In this document: positions 5,509 to 13,834 of the stretch, piece by piece
Layout of the letters: each line of letters opens with the position of its first letter
Numbering within the stretch: the stretch's first letter is position 1
Assembly: GCA_937902525.1 (NCBI GenBank)
Contig: CALEKV010000022.1
Coordinates: 1-16,493, forward strand
Reading direction: 5' to 3'
Length of the DNA: 16,493 nucleotides
Source: an uncultured Candidatus Saccharibacteria bacterium
GTDB lineage: Bacteria > Patescibacteriota > Saccharimonadia > Saccharimonadales > Saccharimonadaceae
Made by a program: the position numbers and the translations under genes
The notes under the pieces: generated by a model
Database searches by the model: none
Seen by the model: only the letters and a program-made list of their open reading frames with translations
What the model was told of the DNA's origin: nothing

Positions 5509-6117
5509 ATGGAAGCACTCACTAATAAATTATTTCAAAAGAATAGCGAGCTATATAATCAGGCCGTTAACCCATTACGTAGCCACGGCCCTGACCACCA
5601 CAAGCGAGTTTACGGATATGCAGTCCATCTTGCTAGCGTACTAGGCGTGGCATATGATAGTGAGATTTTAGCAGGCGCCGCTTTGCTTCACGACCTCGCG
5701 GCATATTACCCAGAAAAAATAGGTGACGATTATCACGAATATGATCATGTCATCGCCGAAGAAGCCCTACGCGATATTGGTTTTCCTGAAGAAAAAATTG
5801 CAGCAGTTTGTGAGGCTATTGCCAATCACGGCTCGGATAAAAAATACCAAACAGGCGACGAGGGAATCGAGACTAAGTTGTTGCGTGATGCTGACAAGCT
5901 TGACGCGTTCGGGCCCCTTGGAACGGCACGCATCATAATGGTACGTACCCTAAAAGGCGATACATTGGAACAGATTGTTGATGATTTTTGGTCGCGTGGC
6001 CATCTAAAGCGCAAATGGGACTCGATCAGTTTTGGGGAGGCGCGCAATATGGCCGCGGAAGATTACGAATATTCTAAAGACTTCTTTGAGAGACTGGCCG
6101 CTGATTTGGGTGTATAA
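5509..6117 (+). CDS. HD-domain phosphohydrolase
   Basis: This 202-residue protein is an HD-superfamily metal-dependent hydrolase. The metal-binding motifs are in order: His26 and His30/31 in SHGPDHHKRV, the HD doublet His61-Asp62 in LLHDLAAY, His107 in ANHGSD, and Asp127/Asp129 in RDADKLDAFG. The overall pattern (H...HD...H...D near residues 26, 61 and 128) matches the YedJ/YpgQ group of small stand-alone HD phosphohydrolases, which hydrolyse nucleotides or other phosphate esters. The exact substrate cannot be read from sequence. It is cytoplasmic, with no signal or membrane segment. The start is set by the -10 element placed six bases upstream. The gene is followed by 159 bases holding an RNA-like element before the next cassette. 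Confidence 0.88.
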   Translation: MEALTNKLFQKNSELYNQAVNPLRSHGPDHHKRVYGYAVHLASVLGVAYDSEILAGAALLHDLAAYYPEKIGDDYHEYDHVIAEEALRDIGFPEEKIAAVCEAIANHGSDKKYQTGDEGIETKLLRDADKLDAFGPLGTARIIMVRTLKGDTLEQIVDDFWSRGHLKRKWDSISFGEARNMAAEDYEYSKDFFERLAADLGV

Positions 6118-6157
6118 TAAAACTACTTCCAGGTGATACTCACTGCCATACGGTAAG

Positions 6158-6228
6158 CGTCCCTCGCCAATGGATTTATCAGTTGTCTGCGGACGAATCG
6201 CTAAAGAACGGGCGAGGGGACGGACAAC
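6158..6228 (+). promoter_or_regulatory. Pseudoknot-like element before the Y-polymerase cassette
   Basis: CGTCCCTCGCC (6158-6168) pairs with GGCGAGGGGACG (6211-6222), 11 pairs with one bulged G. In the loop, GTTGTC (6182-6187) pairs with GACAAC (6223-6228) immediately after the first stem. The order (arm A, arm B, A', B') is that of an H-type pseudoknot if it is RNA. It lies about 50 bases before the first ORF of the cassette. It could also be a DNA operator. A possible -10 (TAATAT, 6251-6256) follows it, in which case it would be upstream of transcription. Confidence 0.4.
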
Positions 6229-6276
6229 AAATTTTAGGCTTTACGTTCTCTAATATTTTATTGGAGATTACTTGAA

Positions 6277-6420
6277 ATGAATGATGAATCCAAGCCGTAT
6301 ATTGCCACCCCACGCACAACCCATAGCCCCGAGCGGATTGGCAGTATCCTTGAAAAACGTATGAAGGAATTGCTACTGAGGCGCCGGCAAATGATGTGGC
6401 ATAAAGGTGGAGGGAAATGA
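6277..6420 (+). CDS. Small basic protein, first gene of the Y-polymerase cassette
   Basis: This 47-residue ORF starts at 6277 with TGGAG about ten bases upstream and overlaps the next gene by ATGA. The N-terminal half is polar and proline-containing (PYIATPRTTHSPERIG). The second half is a basic amphipathic helix (ILEKRMKELLLRRRQ), followed by a GGG tail. A basic helix next to a polymerase suggests nucleic-acid or protein binding, by inference only. I recognise no family. In Firmicutes, small YolD-like proteins precede UvrX-type Y polymerases, an arrangement similar in principle but not in visible sequence. The tight overlap is the main evidence that it is translated. Confidence 0.6.
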   Translation: MNDESKPYIATPRTTHSPERIGSILEKRMKELLLRRRQMMWHKGGGK

Positions 6421-6680
6421 ACGACGAACTTTTTTTGAACGAGCGGATAGAAGTAATCGCCGTGTTTGGCGAGGGCTTGAATCCATGCCGGCCAGTGCGT
6501 TTTAGGCGGCAAAGTGGTAGGGAAGTGGAAATAACAGAAATTGGACTACGCCACCCCACCCACCCCGGCCGGCGTACGGTGCATGTATTTGATGTAACTG
6601 ATGGCCAAGCGGACTATCGGTTGGAACTTGATAGCGAGCGCCTGACATGGCGCCTGACGCGTGAAGGGGATAGGGGATGA
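6417..6680 (+). CDS. Small beta-rich protein coupled to the Y-family polymerase
   Basis: This 87-residue protein overlaps its neighbours by ATGA on both sides, with GGTGGAGG ahead of its start. Strand-like segments alternate: ERIEVIAVF, CRPVRFRRQSGREVEITEIGL, RTVHVFDVTDG, ADYRLELDSERLTWRLTRE. The 'RPVRFRxxGRE' then 'RxVHVFDV' then 'YRLxxDxxxLxWxL' layout resembles the small DUF6504-like proteins found with DinB/ImuB polymerases in Actinobacteria, though I state this from memory and with modest confidence. It is probably an accessory factor for the polymerase. No cysteine or histidine metal cluster is present. Confidence 0.65.
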   Translation: MNDELFLNERIEVIAVFGEGLNPCRPVRFRRQSGREVEITEIGLRHPTHPGRRTVHVFDVTDGQADYRLELDSERLTWRLTREGDRG

Positions 6681-7957
6681 AAGGCGATTACTCCCCTGCC
6701 CGCCCGATGGTTATGTATATCGACCTGAACAGCTGCTTTGCTACTGTGGAACAACAAGCTAGGCCGCGGCTGCGTGGTCGGCCAATTGCAATTACAAACC
6801 GGCGCACCGAACATACTGCCGTGGTCACGGCTAGCTATGAAGCCAAGGCCATGGGCGTTAGGGCTGGCATGCGACTTAATGATGCAAAAAAGCTGTGCCC
6901 AGAAATCATTTGTATTGAAAGCGACCCACCCAAATATCATTACGTGTACCGAAAGCTCATGGCAATTATGGCGGATTACAGCCCAAGCTTCATCATGAAA
7001 AGCATTGACGAAGGCGTGATTGATTTTAATCAGACCAGCGCCGCTATACGGGCGCGCGGCATGGAAGATATCGGCCGTGAAATCAAGCAGCGCCTAAAAA
7101 ATGAGGTGGGGTGTGTCATGCGATGCAACGTGGGCATAGGCCCTAACCGGTTTTTGGCCAAAATGGCCGCTGGGTTGCATAAGCCGGACGGCATGGATGC
7201 CTTAACGTCGCAAAATATTAGGCAAGTTTTTAGCGACTTGGAACTGACCAATTTAACAGGCATTGCGCAACGTAATGAGCGGCGCTTGAATGCGGTAGGC
7301 ATCTATACCCCGCTGCAGTTTTTGGATGCTAGTGCCGAGTTTTTAGCTAAAGTGGTGTTTAAGAGCGTGCGCGGTTATGAGTGGTATCAGCGCTTAAGGG
7401 GTTGGGAGGTGGATGATGTTAGTTACGACTTAAAAACATGCGGACGGCAGTATGTATTGGAGCGGCGGGACTTGTCGCGGGCGGAGGTTTTGGCGCGGCT
7501 GCATGCGCTAGCTGAAGCCACGGGTGCTAAAATGCGCAGCCAGGGTAAGTGTGCGCGTGGTGTAGGTGTGTATGCTAGGTTGCAGAGTGTGGCGGAAGGG
7601 CTAGGGGAAAGCAATGGGCGGTGGGGACACAAGGGGAACTACTGGCGCCAAAAATACCTTGCTCCCCTGCCCTTTTTTAGTGATGCCGCAGTTTGGGCAA
7701 TCGCAAGCCGTTTATTTGTTGGCGTACCAGATAGCAATGTGCGGGAAATCGGTTTGCATGTCTACCACCTGTCTGACGGCCTTGGCGACCAGTTGAGTCT
7801 ATTTGGTGATGAGTTGGCACGTGAGCAGCAAATTACGCAGGCGATTGACGATATTAATAATCGTTATGGCGAGCGGACGATTTATGCTGCTGATACCCTA
7901 CAAAGCGGCCGTATAGTTAAGACTAAAATCCCGTTTGGCAGCACGCGGTATTTATAA
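6677..7957 (+). CDS. Y-family translesion DNA polymerase (DinB/UmuC/ImuB-like)
   Basis: This 426-residue protein has the Y-family palm motifs: YIDLNSCFATVEQ with metal ligand Asp16 and steric-gate Phe21, then KSIDEGVIDF with Asp111-Glu112. Both metal sites are intact, so it should be active, unlike catalytically dead ImuB. The DLN in place of DxD and the TNRRTEHTAVVTASYEAKAMGV segment lean toward the UmuC-like side. GIGPNRFLAKMAAGLHKPDGM (about 154-174) is the helix-hairpin-helix/thumb region. Near the C-terminus, QLSLF (about 372-376) is a canonical beta-clamp-binding motif. The enzyme copies past DNA lesions with low fidelity. It is the last gene of a three-gene overlapping cassette, which suggests that the two small proteins assist or control it. 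No clear LexA box is visible upstream. Confidence 0.9.
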   Translation: MKGDYSPARPMVMYIDLNSCFATVEQQARPRLRGRPIAITNRRTEHTAVVTASYEAKAMGVRAGMRLNDAKKLCPEIICIESDPPKYHYVYRKLMAIMADYSPSFIMKSIDEGVIDFNQTSAAIRARGMEDIGREIKQRLKNEVGCVMRCNVGIGPNRFLAKMAAGLHKPDGMDALTSQNIRQVFSDLELTNLTGIAQRNERRLNAVGIYTPLQFLDASAEFLAKVVFKSVRGYEWYQRLRGWEVDDVSYDLKTCGRQYVLERRDLSRAEVLARLHALAEATGAKMRSQGKCARGVGVYARLQSVAEGLGESNGRWGHKGNYWRQKYLAPLPFFSDAAVWAIASRLFVGVPDSNVREIGLHVYHLSDGLGDQLSLFGDELAREQQITQAIDDINNRYGERTIYAADTLQSGRIVKTKIPFGSTRYL

Positions 7958-7976
7958 AAAAATTAAGGACGCACAG

Positions 7977-7982
7977 TATAAT
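7977..7982 (+). promoter_or_regulatory. -10 element six bases before a small membrane-protein gene
   Basis: A perfect TATAAT, then six bases, then the ATG at 7989. No ribosome site is present. A matching -35 is not evident. Confidence 0.5.
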
Positions 7983-7988
7983 GATTGT

Positions 7989-8168
7989 ATGAGCATGAAA
8001 ACATGGGTAATGATTGGAATGGGTGTTGGTACTGCGCTCGGCAGCGTATTGCCATTCATGTTGCCAATAGACCAAGACGCCAGGAGCGCGTGGTCGATAC
8101 TGGGTGGGTTGATTGGTGGTTTTTTAGGGATTTGGTTGGGTTATAAGGCAGGCAGGGCAATGAGCTAG
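7989..8168 (+). CDS. Small glycine-rich two-helix membrane protein
   Basis: This 59-residue protein has two membrane segments (about 5-26 and 37-55) separated by the short loop LPIDQDARSAWS. Glycines are spaced as GxGxxxG in the first and GGxxGGxxGxxxG in the second, a glycine-zipper pattern that favours tight helix packing. It ends with KAGRAMS. I do not recognise the family. The start is taken at 7989 because of the -10 placed six bases upstream; a longer frame to 7935 would run into the polymerase gene. tilS begins one base after its stop, so it is probably co-transcribed with the housekeeping run. Confidence 0.6.
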   Translation: MSMKTWVMIGMGVGTALGSVLPFMLPIDQDARSAWSILGGLIGGFLGIWLGYKAGRAMS

Positions 8169-8169
8169 G

Positions 8170-9015
8170 ATGGCCGGGTACATTGCGGCCGTTAGTGGCG
8201 GTGTGGATAGTGTAGTGTTGTTAGACATGCTTGTACGTGCGAACCATGAGGTGGTTGTGGCGCACGTGGAGCATGGTATGCGTGATGATAGCCTGGACGA
8301 TGCTCGGTTTGTGCGTGCGCTAGCTGAGGGATATGGCTGCATATACGAGGAAAAGTCACTTAATTTAGGTGCAGGGGCGAGCGAACAAAAAGCCAGGGAA
8401 GCACGCTACAAGTTCTTATTTGATTTGGCAAAGAAACATCAGGCTGTTATTGTTACCGCTCACCATGGGGATGATTTAGCGGAAACTGTCGCCATTAATT
8501 TGACGCGTGGCACTGGTTGGCGTGGGCTTGCAGTGCTAAACCGGCAAGGGATTTATCGTCCCCTGCTCTCTTATTCAAAAAATGATTTGTATGAATACGC
8601 AATAAAAAACCACCTGGAATGGGTAGAAGATAAAACTAATAGCGACCATCGTTATTTACGTAACCGTATACGCTCGCGGTTGCGCCCACGGTTAACATGG
8701 CACAATCGTCAAGCGCTAGCCAATTTGAGAGATCGCCAGGTTGCACTTAATAAAGAAATTATGATGGAATCAAAAGCGCTTTTGAGTCAAAATAATAATT
8801 TACGCTACCTTATAACTAATGTGGACATGGCGCTTGGAGTTGAGCTGTTGGGAGAAGTTATTGTTAGTGCTACGGGCGTGAAGCCGCAGCGCCCACAGTT
8901 GGAGCGCGCGCTGATTGCTGTCAAAACCGCTAAGACTGGTGCCGCTCACCATGTTGGCGATAAAATAATGCTCCGTTTTACTATTCGTGATTTCTCTGTT
9001 GAAGTGCTACAATAA
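8170..9015 (+). CDS. tilS: tRNA(Ile)-lysidine synthase
   Basis: TilS uses ATP to attach lysine to C34 of tRNA-Ile2 (CAU anticodon), turning it into an AUA reader, in the cytoplasm. The PP-loop SGGVDS (residues 9-14) is intact. Further family motifs follow: AHVEHGMRDDS, EQKAREARYKF, TAHHGDDLAETVAINLTRGTGWRGL, and WVEDKTNSDHRYLRNRIRSRLRP. At 281 residues it is much shorter than the E. coli enzyme (about 430); the C-terminal substrate-binding domains are missing or reduced, as is common in small genomes. It begins directly after the stop of the small membrane protein, and ftsH follows 53 bases later. tilS beside ftsH is a widespread bacterial pairing. No tRNA in this window is an unambiguous substrate. 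Confidence 0.93.
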   Translation: MAGYIAAVSGGVDSVVLLDMLVRANHEVVVAHVEHGMRDDSLDDARFVRALAEGYGCIYEEKSLNLGAGASEQKAREARYKFLFDLAKKHQAVIVTAHHGDDLAETVAINLTRGTGWRGLAVLNRQGIYRPLLSYSKNDLYEYAIKNHLEWVEDKTNSDHRYLRNRIRSRLRPRLTWHNRQALANLRDRQVALNKEIMMESKALLSQNNNLRYLITNVDMALGVELLGEVIVSATGVKPQRPQLERALIAVKTAKTGAAHHVGDKIMLRFTIRDFSVEVLQ

Positions 9016-9068
9016 TACAAGATTTATGGCCGTTATTTAGGTAACTTAGCAGCGAGGATATTTCACTT

Positions 9069-10925
9069 ATGGCAAAACAACAACCACCAAAGAAAAAACT
9101 AGGCAACTCTATCCGCTTTACTTTGTTTTGGGTGATCATTGTTTTTATCGGTCTGGGGGTCTGGGCGGCAGTGAGCCCGCAATCTAGATTGGAAGAAAAA
9201 TCTATCACAGAGGTGATTAATATGGCAAATGCAGGCGATGTCGCCAGGCTGATCGTGCAAGGTAATGACGTGACAGTTGTCAAGAAGGGACAGGATAAGC
9301 CTTCGATTCGTGCTATTAAACAGGATGGTTTATTGGAAGAACAAGGACTCGAAAAGGGTAAAACAGAAATTACCGTGCAGTCACCGTCGGAGACTAGTGC
9401 AATGGTCTGGGGTATTTTGGGCACGGTTATTTTACCAGTATTACTAATTGGTGGATTGTTTTTGTTCATGATGCGCCAGGCGCAGGGGCAAAACAATCAG
9501 GCGATGGGTTTTGGAAAAAGTAAAGCCAAGCTGTACGGGTTAGATAAAGAGCGCGTGACCTTTACTGATATTGCAGGCAATGAAAACTCCAAACAGGATC
9601 TAGAAGAGGTTGTCGACTTTTTGAAACATCCAAAAAAATATGAAAGCTTGGGTGCAAAAATCCCCAAGGGTATCTTACTGGTGGGTCCTCCGGGTACTGG
9701 TAAAACCATGCTGGCTCGCGCCGTGGCTGGCGAAGCCAATGTGCCTTTTTTTAGCATCAGCGGTAGTGAGTTCGTGGAAATGTTTGTGGGAGTGGGCGCA
9801 AGTCGAGTGCGCGACCTGTTCCAAAAAGCCAAAAAGAATGCTCCGGGTATCATTTTTATCGATGAGATTGATGCCGTTGGGCGTAAGCGTGGTAGCGGCA
9901 TGGGCGGCGGGCACGATGAGCGCGAACAAACCTTGAATCAGATATTAGTGGAGATGGACGGGTTTGAAACTGGTACTAATGTGATTGTTATCGCGGCCAC
10001 TAACCGCGCTGATGTGTTGGATCCTGCTTTGCTTAGGCCCGGGCGCTTTGATCGCCATACAACTATCACGTTGCCAGAACGTAAAGACCGTGAAGAGATT
10101 TTGAAAGTGCATTTCAAAAACAAGCCGACCGATAATTCAGTCGACCTGGATAAGCTGGCCGCTAAAACAGCCGGCAGCAGTGGTGCGGATTTGGCAAATA
10201 TTGCTAATGAGTCAGCTATTATTGCAGCACGCCGAAACTCAAAGACTATTTCCAACAAAGACGTCACCGAAGCTTTTGAAAAGGTTGCAATTGGCCCAGA
10301 ACGCAAGGCCAAAGTTATGAACGAGCAAGAAAAGGCCCTGACTGCCTATCATGAAGCCGGACACGCGATTGTTGGGCATGTTTTACCTGATAGTGACCCA
10401 GTTCATAAAATCACCATCATCCCCCGTGGCGGCACGGGTGGCGTGACGTGGTTTTTGCCGCCAGAAGACCGCAATTACACCAGCGTTTACCAGTTTAAAG
10501 ATATATTGGGGCGTGCTATGGGTGGTCGTGTGGCAGAACGCATTGTATACGGCAAGGATGGCATTACCACAGGTGCGGGTAGCGACTTACGTAACGCCAC
10601 CGATATCGCTAGGGATATGGTAATAGAGCAAGGCATGGGCAGCAAGTTGCGTGACCAAGTCTTCCACGCCGAGAGTGCGACTAATGTATTTGATAAAATT
10701 ACGCACGATCGCCCATATAGCGATGCAACTGCCAAAGAGATTGACCAAGAAGTGGCTGAATTGATTAAAGAGGCTGACACTAGGGCTGAGATTGTCCTAA
10801 CGGCCAATCGTGAGATTTTGGAAAAACTAAAAGATGAGCTTTTGAAGAACGAAACAATCGAAGAAGAAGGTGCGGCCACTTTGATGAAAAATGCAATCTT
10901 ACCTAATGAGGCCAAGCTGTATTAG
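9069..10925 (+). CDS. ftsH: ATP-dependent zinc metalloprotease FtsH
   Basis: This 618-residue protein has the full FtsH layout. Two membrane segments (about 14-36 and 112-136) enclose a small extracytoplasmic domain. Then comes an AAA+ domain with Walker A GPPGTGKT (206-213), Walker B IIFIDEID (261-268), the pore motif [11 protein letters not shown] and the second region of homology ending RPGRFDR. Next is an M41 peptidase domain with zinc-binding HEAGH (428-432) and the third ligand in [15 protein letters not shown]. It forms hexamers that degrade damaged membrane proteins and short-lived regulators. GAGGA lies about ten bases upstream of the start. It sits between tilS and murJ in one apparent operon. 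Confidence 0.98.
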   Translation: MAKQQPPKKKLGNSIRFTLFWVIIVFIGLGVWAAVSPQSRLEEKSITEVINMANAGDVARLIVQGNDVTVVKKGQDKPSIRAIKQDGLLEEQGLEKGKTEITVQSPSETSAMVWGILGTVILPVLLIGGLFLFMMRQAQGQNNQAMGFGKSKAKLYGLDKERVTFTDIAGNENSKQDLEEVVDFLKHPKKYESLGAKIPKGILLVGPPGTGKTMLARAVAGEANVPFFSISGSEFVEMFVGVGASRVRDLFQKAKKNAPGIIFIDEIDAVGRKRGSGMGGGHDEREQTLNQILVEMDGFETGTNVIVIAATNRADVLDPALLRPGRFDRHTTITLPERKDREEILKVHFKNKPTDNSVDLDKLAAKTAGSSGADLANIANESAIIAARRNSKTISNKDVTEAFEKVAIGPERKAKVMNEQEKALTAYHEAGHAIVGHVLPDSDPVHKITIIPRGGTGGVTWFLPPEDRNYTSVYQFKDILGRAMGGRVAERIVYGKDGITTGAGSDLRNATDIARDMVIEQGMGSKLRDQVFHAESATNVFDKITHDRPYSDATAKEIDQEVAELIKEADTRAEIVLTANREILEKLKDELLKNETIEEEGAATLMKNAILPNEAKLY

Positions 10926-10937
10926 CGCGGCATAATA

Positions 10938-12581
10938 ATGGCAGGCGGGGCAAATAAAGTCAAACGAGCGGTTGCTATTGTAAATAGCAAGATTTCGGTT
11001 AAGTGGGCGGCGGTTTTGTTGTCTAGCTCGACGCTATTGTCCAGCCTATTGGGATTTTACCGGTTTCGCCTGCTAAATCGTTTGTACTGGGGTAATTATC
11101 AAATCGGCCTAGATGCTTACACGACTGCGTTTTTAATACCCGACTTTATGTACTTCTTGTTGGTAAGCGGTGCTTTAAGCGTGTCGTTTATACCAGTACT
11201 GAATGAAAAATTAGCTAAGGGCGATAAAAAATCTGCTTGGCAGCTTAGTTCTAGCATGATTAACTTAATGGCTCTTATCACGCTGATAGCGAGTGTGCTG
11301 ATTATGATATTTGCCGCGCAACTCATTAACATCATCGTCCCCGATATGAGCGAGGACGGGCGGGCGCTGGCTACTAGTATGATGCGTGTGATTGCCATCA
11401 ACCCGTTTTTGTTTGCGATTGCTACGGTTATTGCTAGTATGCAGCAAGCGGTGGGGCGGTTTACATTTTATGCCATGGCACCAGCTATTTATAACATCGG
11501 TATCATTATCGGCGCACTATTCTTTACGGATGGGATAAACCTGTTTGGATGGCAAATATTTGATGGTGGCATAATGGGCGTAGCCCTCGGCGTGGTGCTT
11601 GGGTCTGTGCTGCAATTGTTAGTGAGCGCCATTGGGCTAATTGGGCTTGGCTTTGATTATGAATTCAAAATTTACTGGAAAAATCGTGGCTTTAGGAAGG
11701 TACTTGGGTTATTGCCCGCTCGGTCACTTGATCAAGGCTTAGATTACGTCAATGGCCTAGTTGAAACTAATCTTGCTTCGGGGATGTCTTCCGGCACTAT
11801 TGCGGCTTTTCAACAGGCTTCCACATTAGCACTCTTTCCGGTAAATTTGATTGGCGTAAGTGTTAGCAATGCGTTCTTTCCAAGTATGTCCGAGGTTGTG
11901 GCAAACAAAGATACCCAGCGTTTAAAGATTGAACTAAGGCGGGTTATGCGCATGATTGTATGGATAATCTTGCCGGTATCAGTCGTGATGTTTTTCGGGC
12001 GCGGATATTTGTCACGTTTTTTGGTAGAAGACGGCGCCCCGCTGATAGCTGATATCTTGGGCGCTCTCATTATTGCGCTTATCTTTAGGACTGTATATCA
12101 CATTGGTGCGCGCACGTTTTACGCGCACCAAGATACTAGAACGCCACTATATATATCTTGTTTTTCTATCTTATTTAATATTGCCCTTGCCATTATATTC
12201 ACTAAGGTGTTTCGGTTTGGCGTGCTTGGTTTGGCCTGGGCGCAGTCAATCATGGCGGCTGCCGAGGTGGTAATTTTATACTTCATACTGTCGTTCAAAA
12301 TTAAAGACTTGTTTGATTTTAGTTTCATACACGCCGTGGTGCGCATGGTTGGTGCGGCCGGTCTTACGGCGATTGTTTCTTACGCTATGGTGCGCATCTT
12401 CCAGCTACAAAGCGATGATTTTGGTTTTTGGTCGATTTTTCCAAAGTTCATGGTAATTTCAATAGTAAGTTTTGTATTTTATGTTTGGGTTAGTCATCGA
12501 TTTCGGCTGGCCGAGGCTACTCCCGTAGTTGAACGAGTGCGAAAGATTTTGTTTGGTCGGGTAGGGGCGGGCGGCCGTTAA
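10938..12581 (+). CDS. murJ: Lipid II flippase MurJ
   Basis: This 547-residue polytopic protein of the MviN/MurJ branch of the MOP superfamily moves lipid II across the membrane for peptidoglycan synthesis. About 14 hydrophobic helices are apparent. Family features include the N-terminal STLLSSLLGFYRFRLL, the ...YTTAFLIPDFMYFLLVSGALSVSFIPVL segment with its conserved helix pair, and the mid-protein region GLDYVNGLVETNLAS leading into ALFPVNLIGVSVSNAFFPSMSE. It starts 12 bases after ftsH and its stop TAA is directly followed by the ATG of lepA, so the three are probably translated from one mRNA. The length is close to the family's usual 500-550 residues. Confidence 0.92.
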   Translation: MAGGANKVKRAVAIVNSKISVKWAAVLLSSSTLLSSLLGFYRFRLLNRLYWGNYQIGLDAYTTAFLIPDFMYFLLVSGALSVSFIPVLNEKLAKGDKKSAWQLSSSMINLMALITLIASVLIMIFAAQLINIIVPDMSEDGRALATSMMRVIAINPFLFAIATVIASMQQAVGRFTFYAMAPAIYNIGIIIGALFFTDGINLFGWQIFDGGIMGVALGVVLGSVLQLLVSAIGLIGLGFDYEFKIYWKNRGFRKVLGLLPARSLDQGLDYVNGLVETNLASGMSSGTIAAFQQASTLALFPVNLIGVSVSNAFFPSMSEVVANKDTQRLKIELRRVMRMIVWIILPVSVVMFFGRGYLSRFLVEDGAPLIADILGALIIALIFRTVYHIGARTFYAHQDTRTPLYISCFSILFNIALAIIFTKVFRFGVLGLAWAQSIMAAAEVVILYFILSFKIKDLFDFSFIHAVVRMVGAAGLTAIVSYAMVRIFQLQSDDFGFWSIFPKFMVISIVSFVFYVWVSHRFRLAEATPVVERVRKILFGRVGAGGR

Positions 12582-13430
12582 ATGGAACAGAGTAATATTC
12601 GTAATTTTTGCATTATCGCCCATATCGACCATGGCAAAAGCACGTTGGCCGACCGCATGATGGAACTGACGGCTACAGTTAACAAGCGCGATATGAAGAG
12701 TCAATTGCTTGATAGTATGGAACTGGAGCGCGAAAAGGGAATCACCATTAAGTTGGCACCAGTGCGTATGCAGTGGAACGGCTATGATTTGAACCTGATT
12801 GATACGCCGGGGCATGTGGATTTTAGTTACGAAGTTAGTCGCAGCTTGCAGGCTTGCGAAGGCGCGGTATTGGTTGTTGATGCAAGCCAGGGCATTCAGG
12901 CGCAAACGCTGGCTAATGTATATTTGGCGCTTGAACAAGATTTAACAATCATTCCCGTGCTGAACAAAGTTGATTTGCCTGCCGCCGACGTACCGCGGGT
13001 CAGTAAAGAAGTGATAAACCTGCTTGGTTGCGACGAATCTGACATTATTAAGATTAGCGCGAAAACCGGCGAAAACGTGGGACAGGTCTTGCAGGCGGTC
13101 ATTGAGCGTATTGCGCCGCCTGCCGGCAAAGCTGAACACCCAACCCGCGCGTTGATTTTTGACAGTTACTACGATGATTACCGCGGTGTGATTTTGTACG
13201 TACGCGTGGTTGACGGCCAGATCGGCAAGAACGATCCTATTGCGATGCTTGCTACCGGTGCGCAGGGCCTGGCGCTCGAGGTTGGCCATCTATCGCCCAG
13301 CATGACGCCCGACCTGACGCTTGCGACCGGCCAGATCGGCTACATCGTTACCAACCTCAAAACCACCCGCGACGCCCGGGTAGGGGATACGGTGACGTTG
13401 AAAAAGTATTTTCAGAAGGAGCAGCAATGA
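12582..13430 (+). CDS. lepA: LepA (elongation factor 4), N-terminal half: GTPase and domain II
   Basis: These 282 residues match the first half of LepA/EF4, a ribosome-bound GTPase involved in ribosome assembly and elongation quality. The GTPase motifs are complete: AHIDHGKS (13-20), the switch-I region [16 protein letters not shown] (74-81), NKVD (128-131) and SAK (159-161). Domain II follows from about 188 ([21 protein letters not shown]) to about 275 (ARVGDTVTL). The chain ends with QKEQQ at a TGA that overlaps the ATG of an unrelated gene. In normal LepA the next residues would be the L-P-G-(Y/F)-K-x-V-K-P linker into domain III, which here begins the separate downstream ORF. The break is thus exactly between domains. 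GTP binding should be retained by this half alone. Confidence 0.93.
   Translation: MEQSNIRNFCIIAHIDHGKSTLADRMMELTATVNKRDMKSQLLDSMELEREKGITIKLAPVRMQWNGYDLNLIDTPGHVDFSYEVSRSLQACEGAVLVVDASQGIQAQTLANVYLALEQDLTIIPVLNKVDLPAADVPRVSKEVINLLGCDESDIIKISAKTGENVGQVLQAVIERIAPPAGKAEHPTRALIFDSYYDDYRGVILYVRVVDGQIGKNDPIAMLATGAQGLALEVGHLSPSMTPDLTLATGQIGYIVTNLKTTRDARVGDTVTLKKYFQKEQQ
13424..13430 (+). repeat. Left copy of GCAATGA flanking the inserted gene
   Basis: The 7-base sequence GCAATGA spans the stop of the LepA N-half and the start of the inserted gene. It recurs identically at 13828-13834. It may be a trace of the insertion or convergent ATGA junctions. Confidence 0.5.
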
Positions 13431-13834
13431 AAGTGATGTTGATTGGTAGCGTGGCGTTTGAATCGAAAGAAGAAGAGGTTGTATCTGTATTGAGAAAATG
13501 TGGTCACGACGTTCTGTATACCGCAGGTTATGGCGAACCGAAATCTGATACCGAAGACGTATTGGCATACGGTGCAAGAATGATGAGAAAAAGTATTGAT
13601 ACTATGCCAACAGTCGATGCCGTGTTGTGCCTCAACTATGACAAGGCTGGCAAACAGAATTATATCGGCGGCGCAACACTGTGTGAATTGGCATATGCAT
13701 TTGAACATGGCAAGAAGATTTACATACTGAATGATATACCAGAGGACTCAACTTGTGGTCCTAAGATTCGTTTTGAAATTGAAATGTTTTCGCCGATTGT
13801 GCTGCATAGCAAATTGGAGGATGTGCGGCAATGA
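13427..13834 (+). CDS. Nucleoside 2-deoxyribosyltransferase-like protein inserted within lepA
   Basis: This complete 135-residue protein begins [11 protein letters not shown] (a first beta strand and glycine turn) and has [10 protein letters not shown] at 63-72. Its core motif [23 protein letters not shown] (79-101) includes Glu87, in the place of the catalytic glutamate of nucleoside 2-deoxyribosyltransferases (GG/PG-x-x-x-E-x-x-x-A-x-x-x-G-K). Similar stand-alone proteins with 'LNxDKxGxxNYIGGxTxxE' are common in CPR genomes and lack assigned function. It is not a LepA domain. AAGGAG lies five bases upstream of its ATG. Its codon use (AGA, GTA, ATA) and lower G+C differ from the flanking lepA sequence, which suggests a separate origin. 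Both ends overlap the lepA halves by ATGA. It may act on nucleosides or nucleotides; the substrate is unknown. Confidence 0.85.
   Translation: MKVMLIGSVAFESKEEEVVSVLRKCGHDVLYTAGYGEPKSDTEDVLAYGARMMRKSIDTMPTVDAVLCLNYDKAGKQNYIGGATLCELAYAFEHGKKIYILNDIPEDSTCGPKIRFEIEMFSPIVLHSKLEDVRQ
13828..13834 (+). repeat. Right copy of GCAATGA flanking the inserted gene
   Basis: This is identical to 13424-13430. It spans the stop of the inserted gene and the start codon of the LepA C-half. Confidence 0.5.

Noticed and set aside
9057..9062. GATATT six bases before the ftsH ATG as another leaderless promoter
   Set aside because: The hexamer is weak, and a GAGGA ribosome site at proper distance plus the operon context explain the start.
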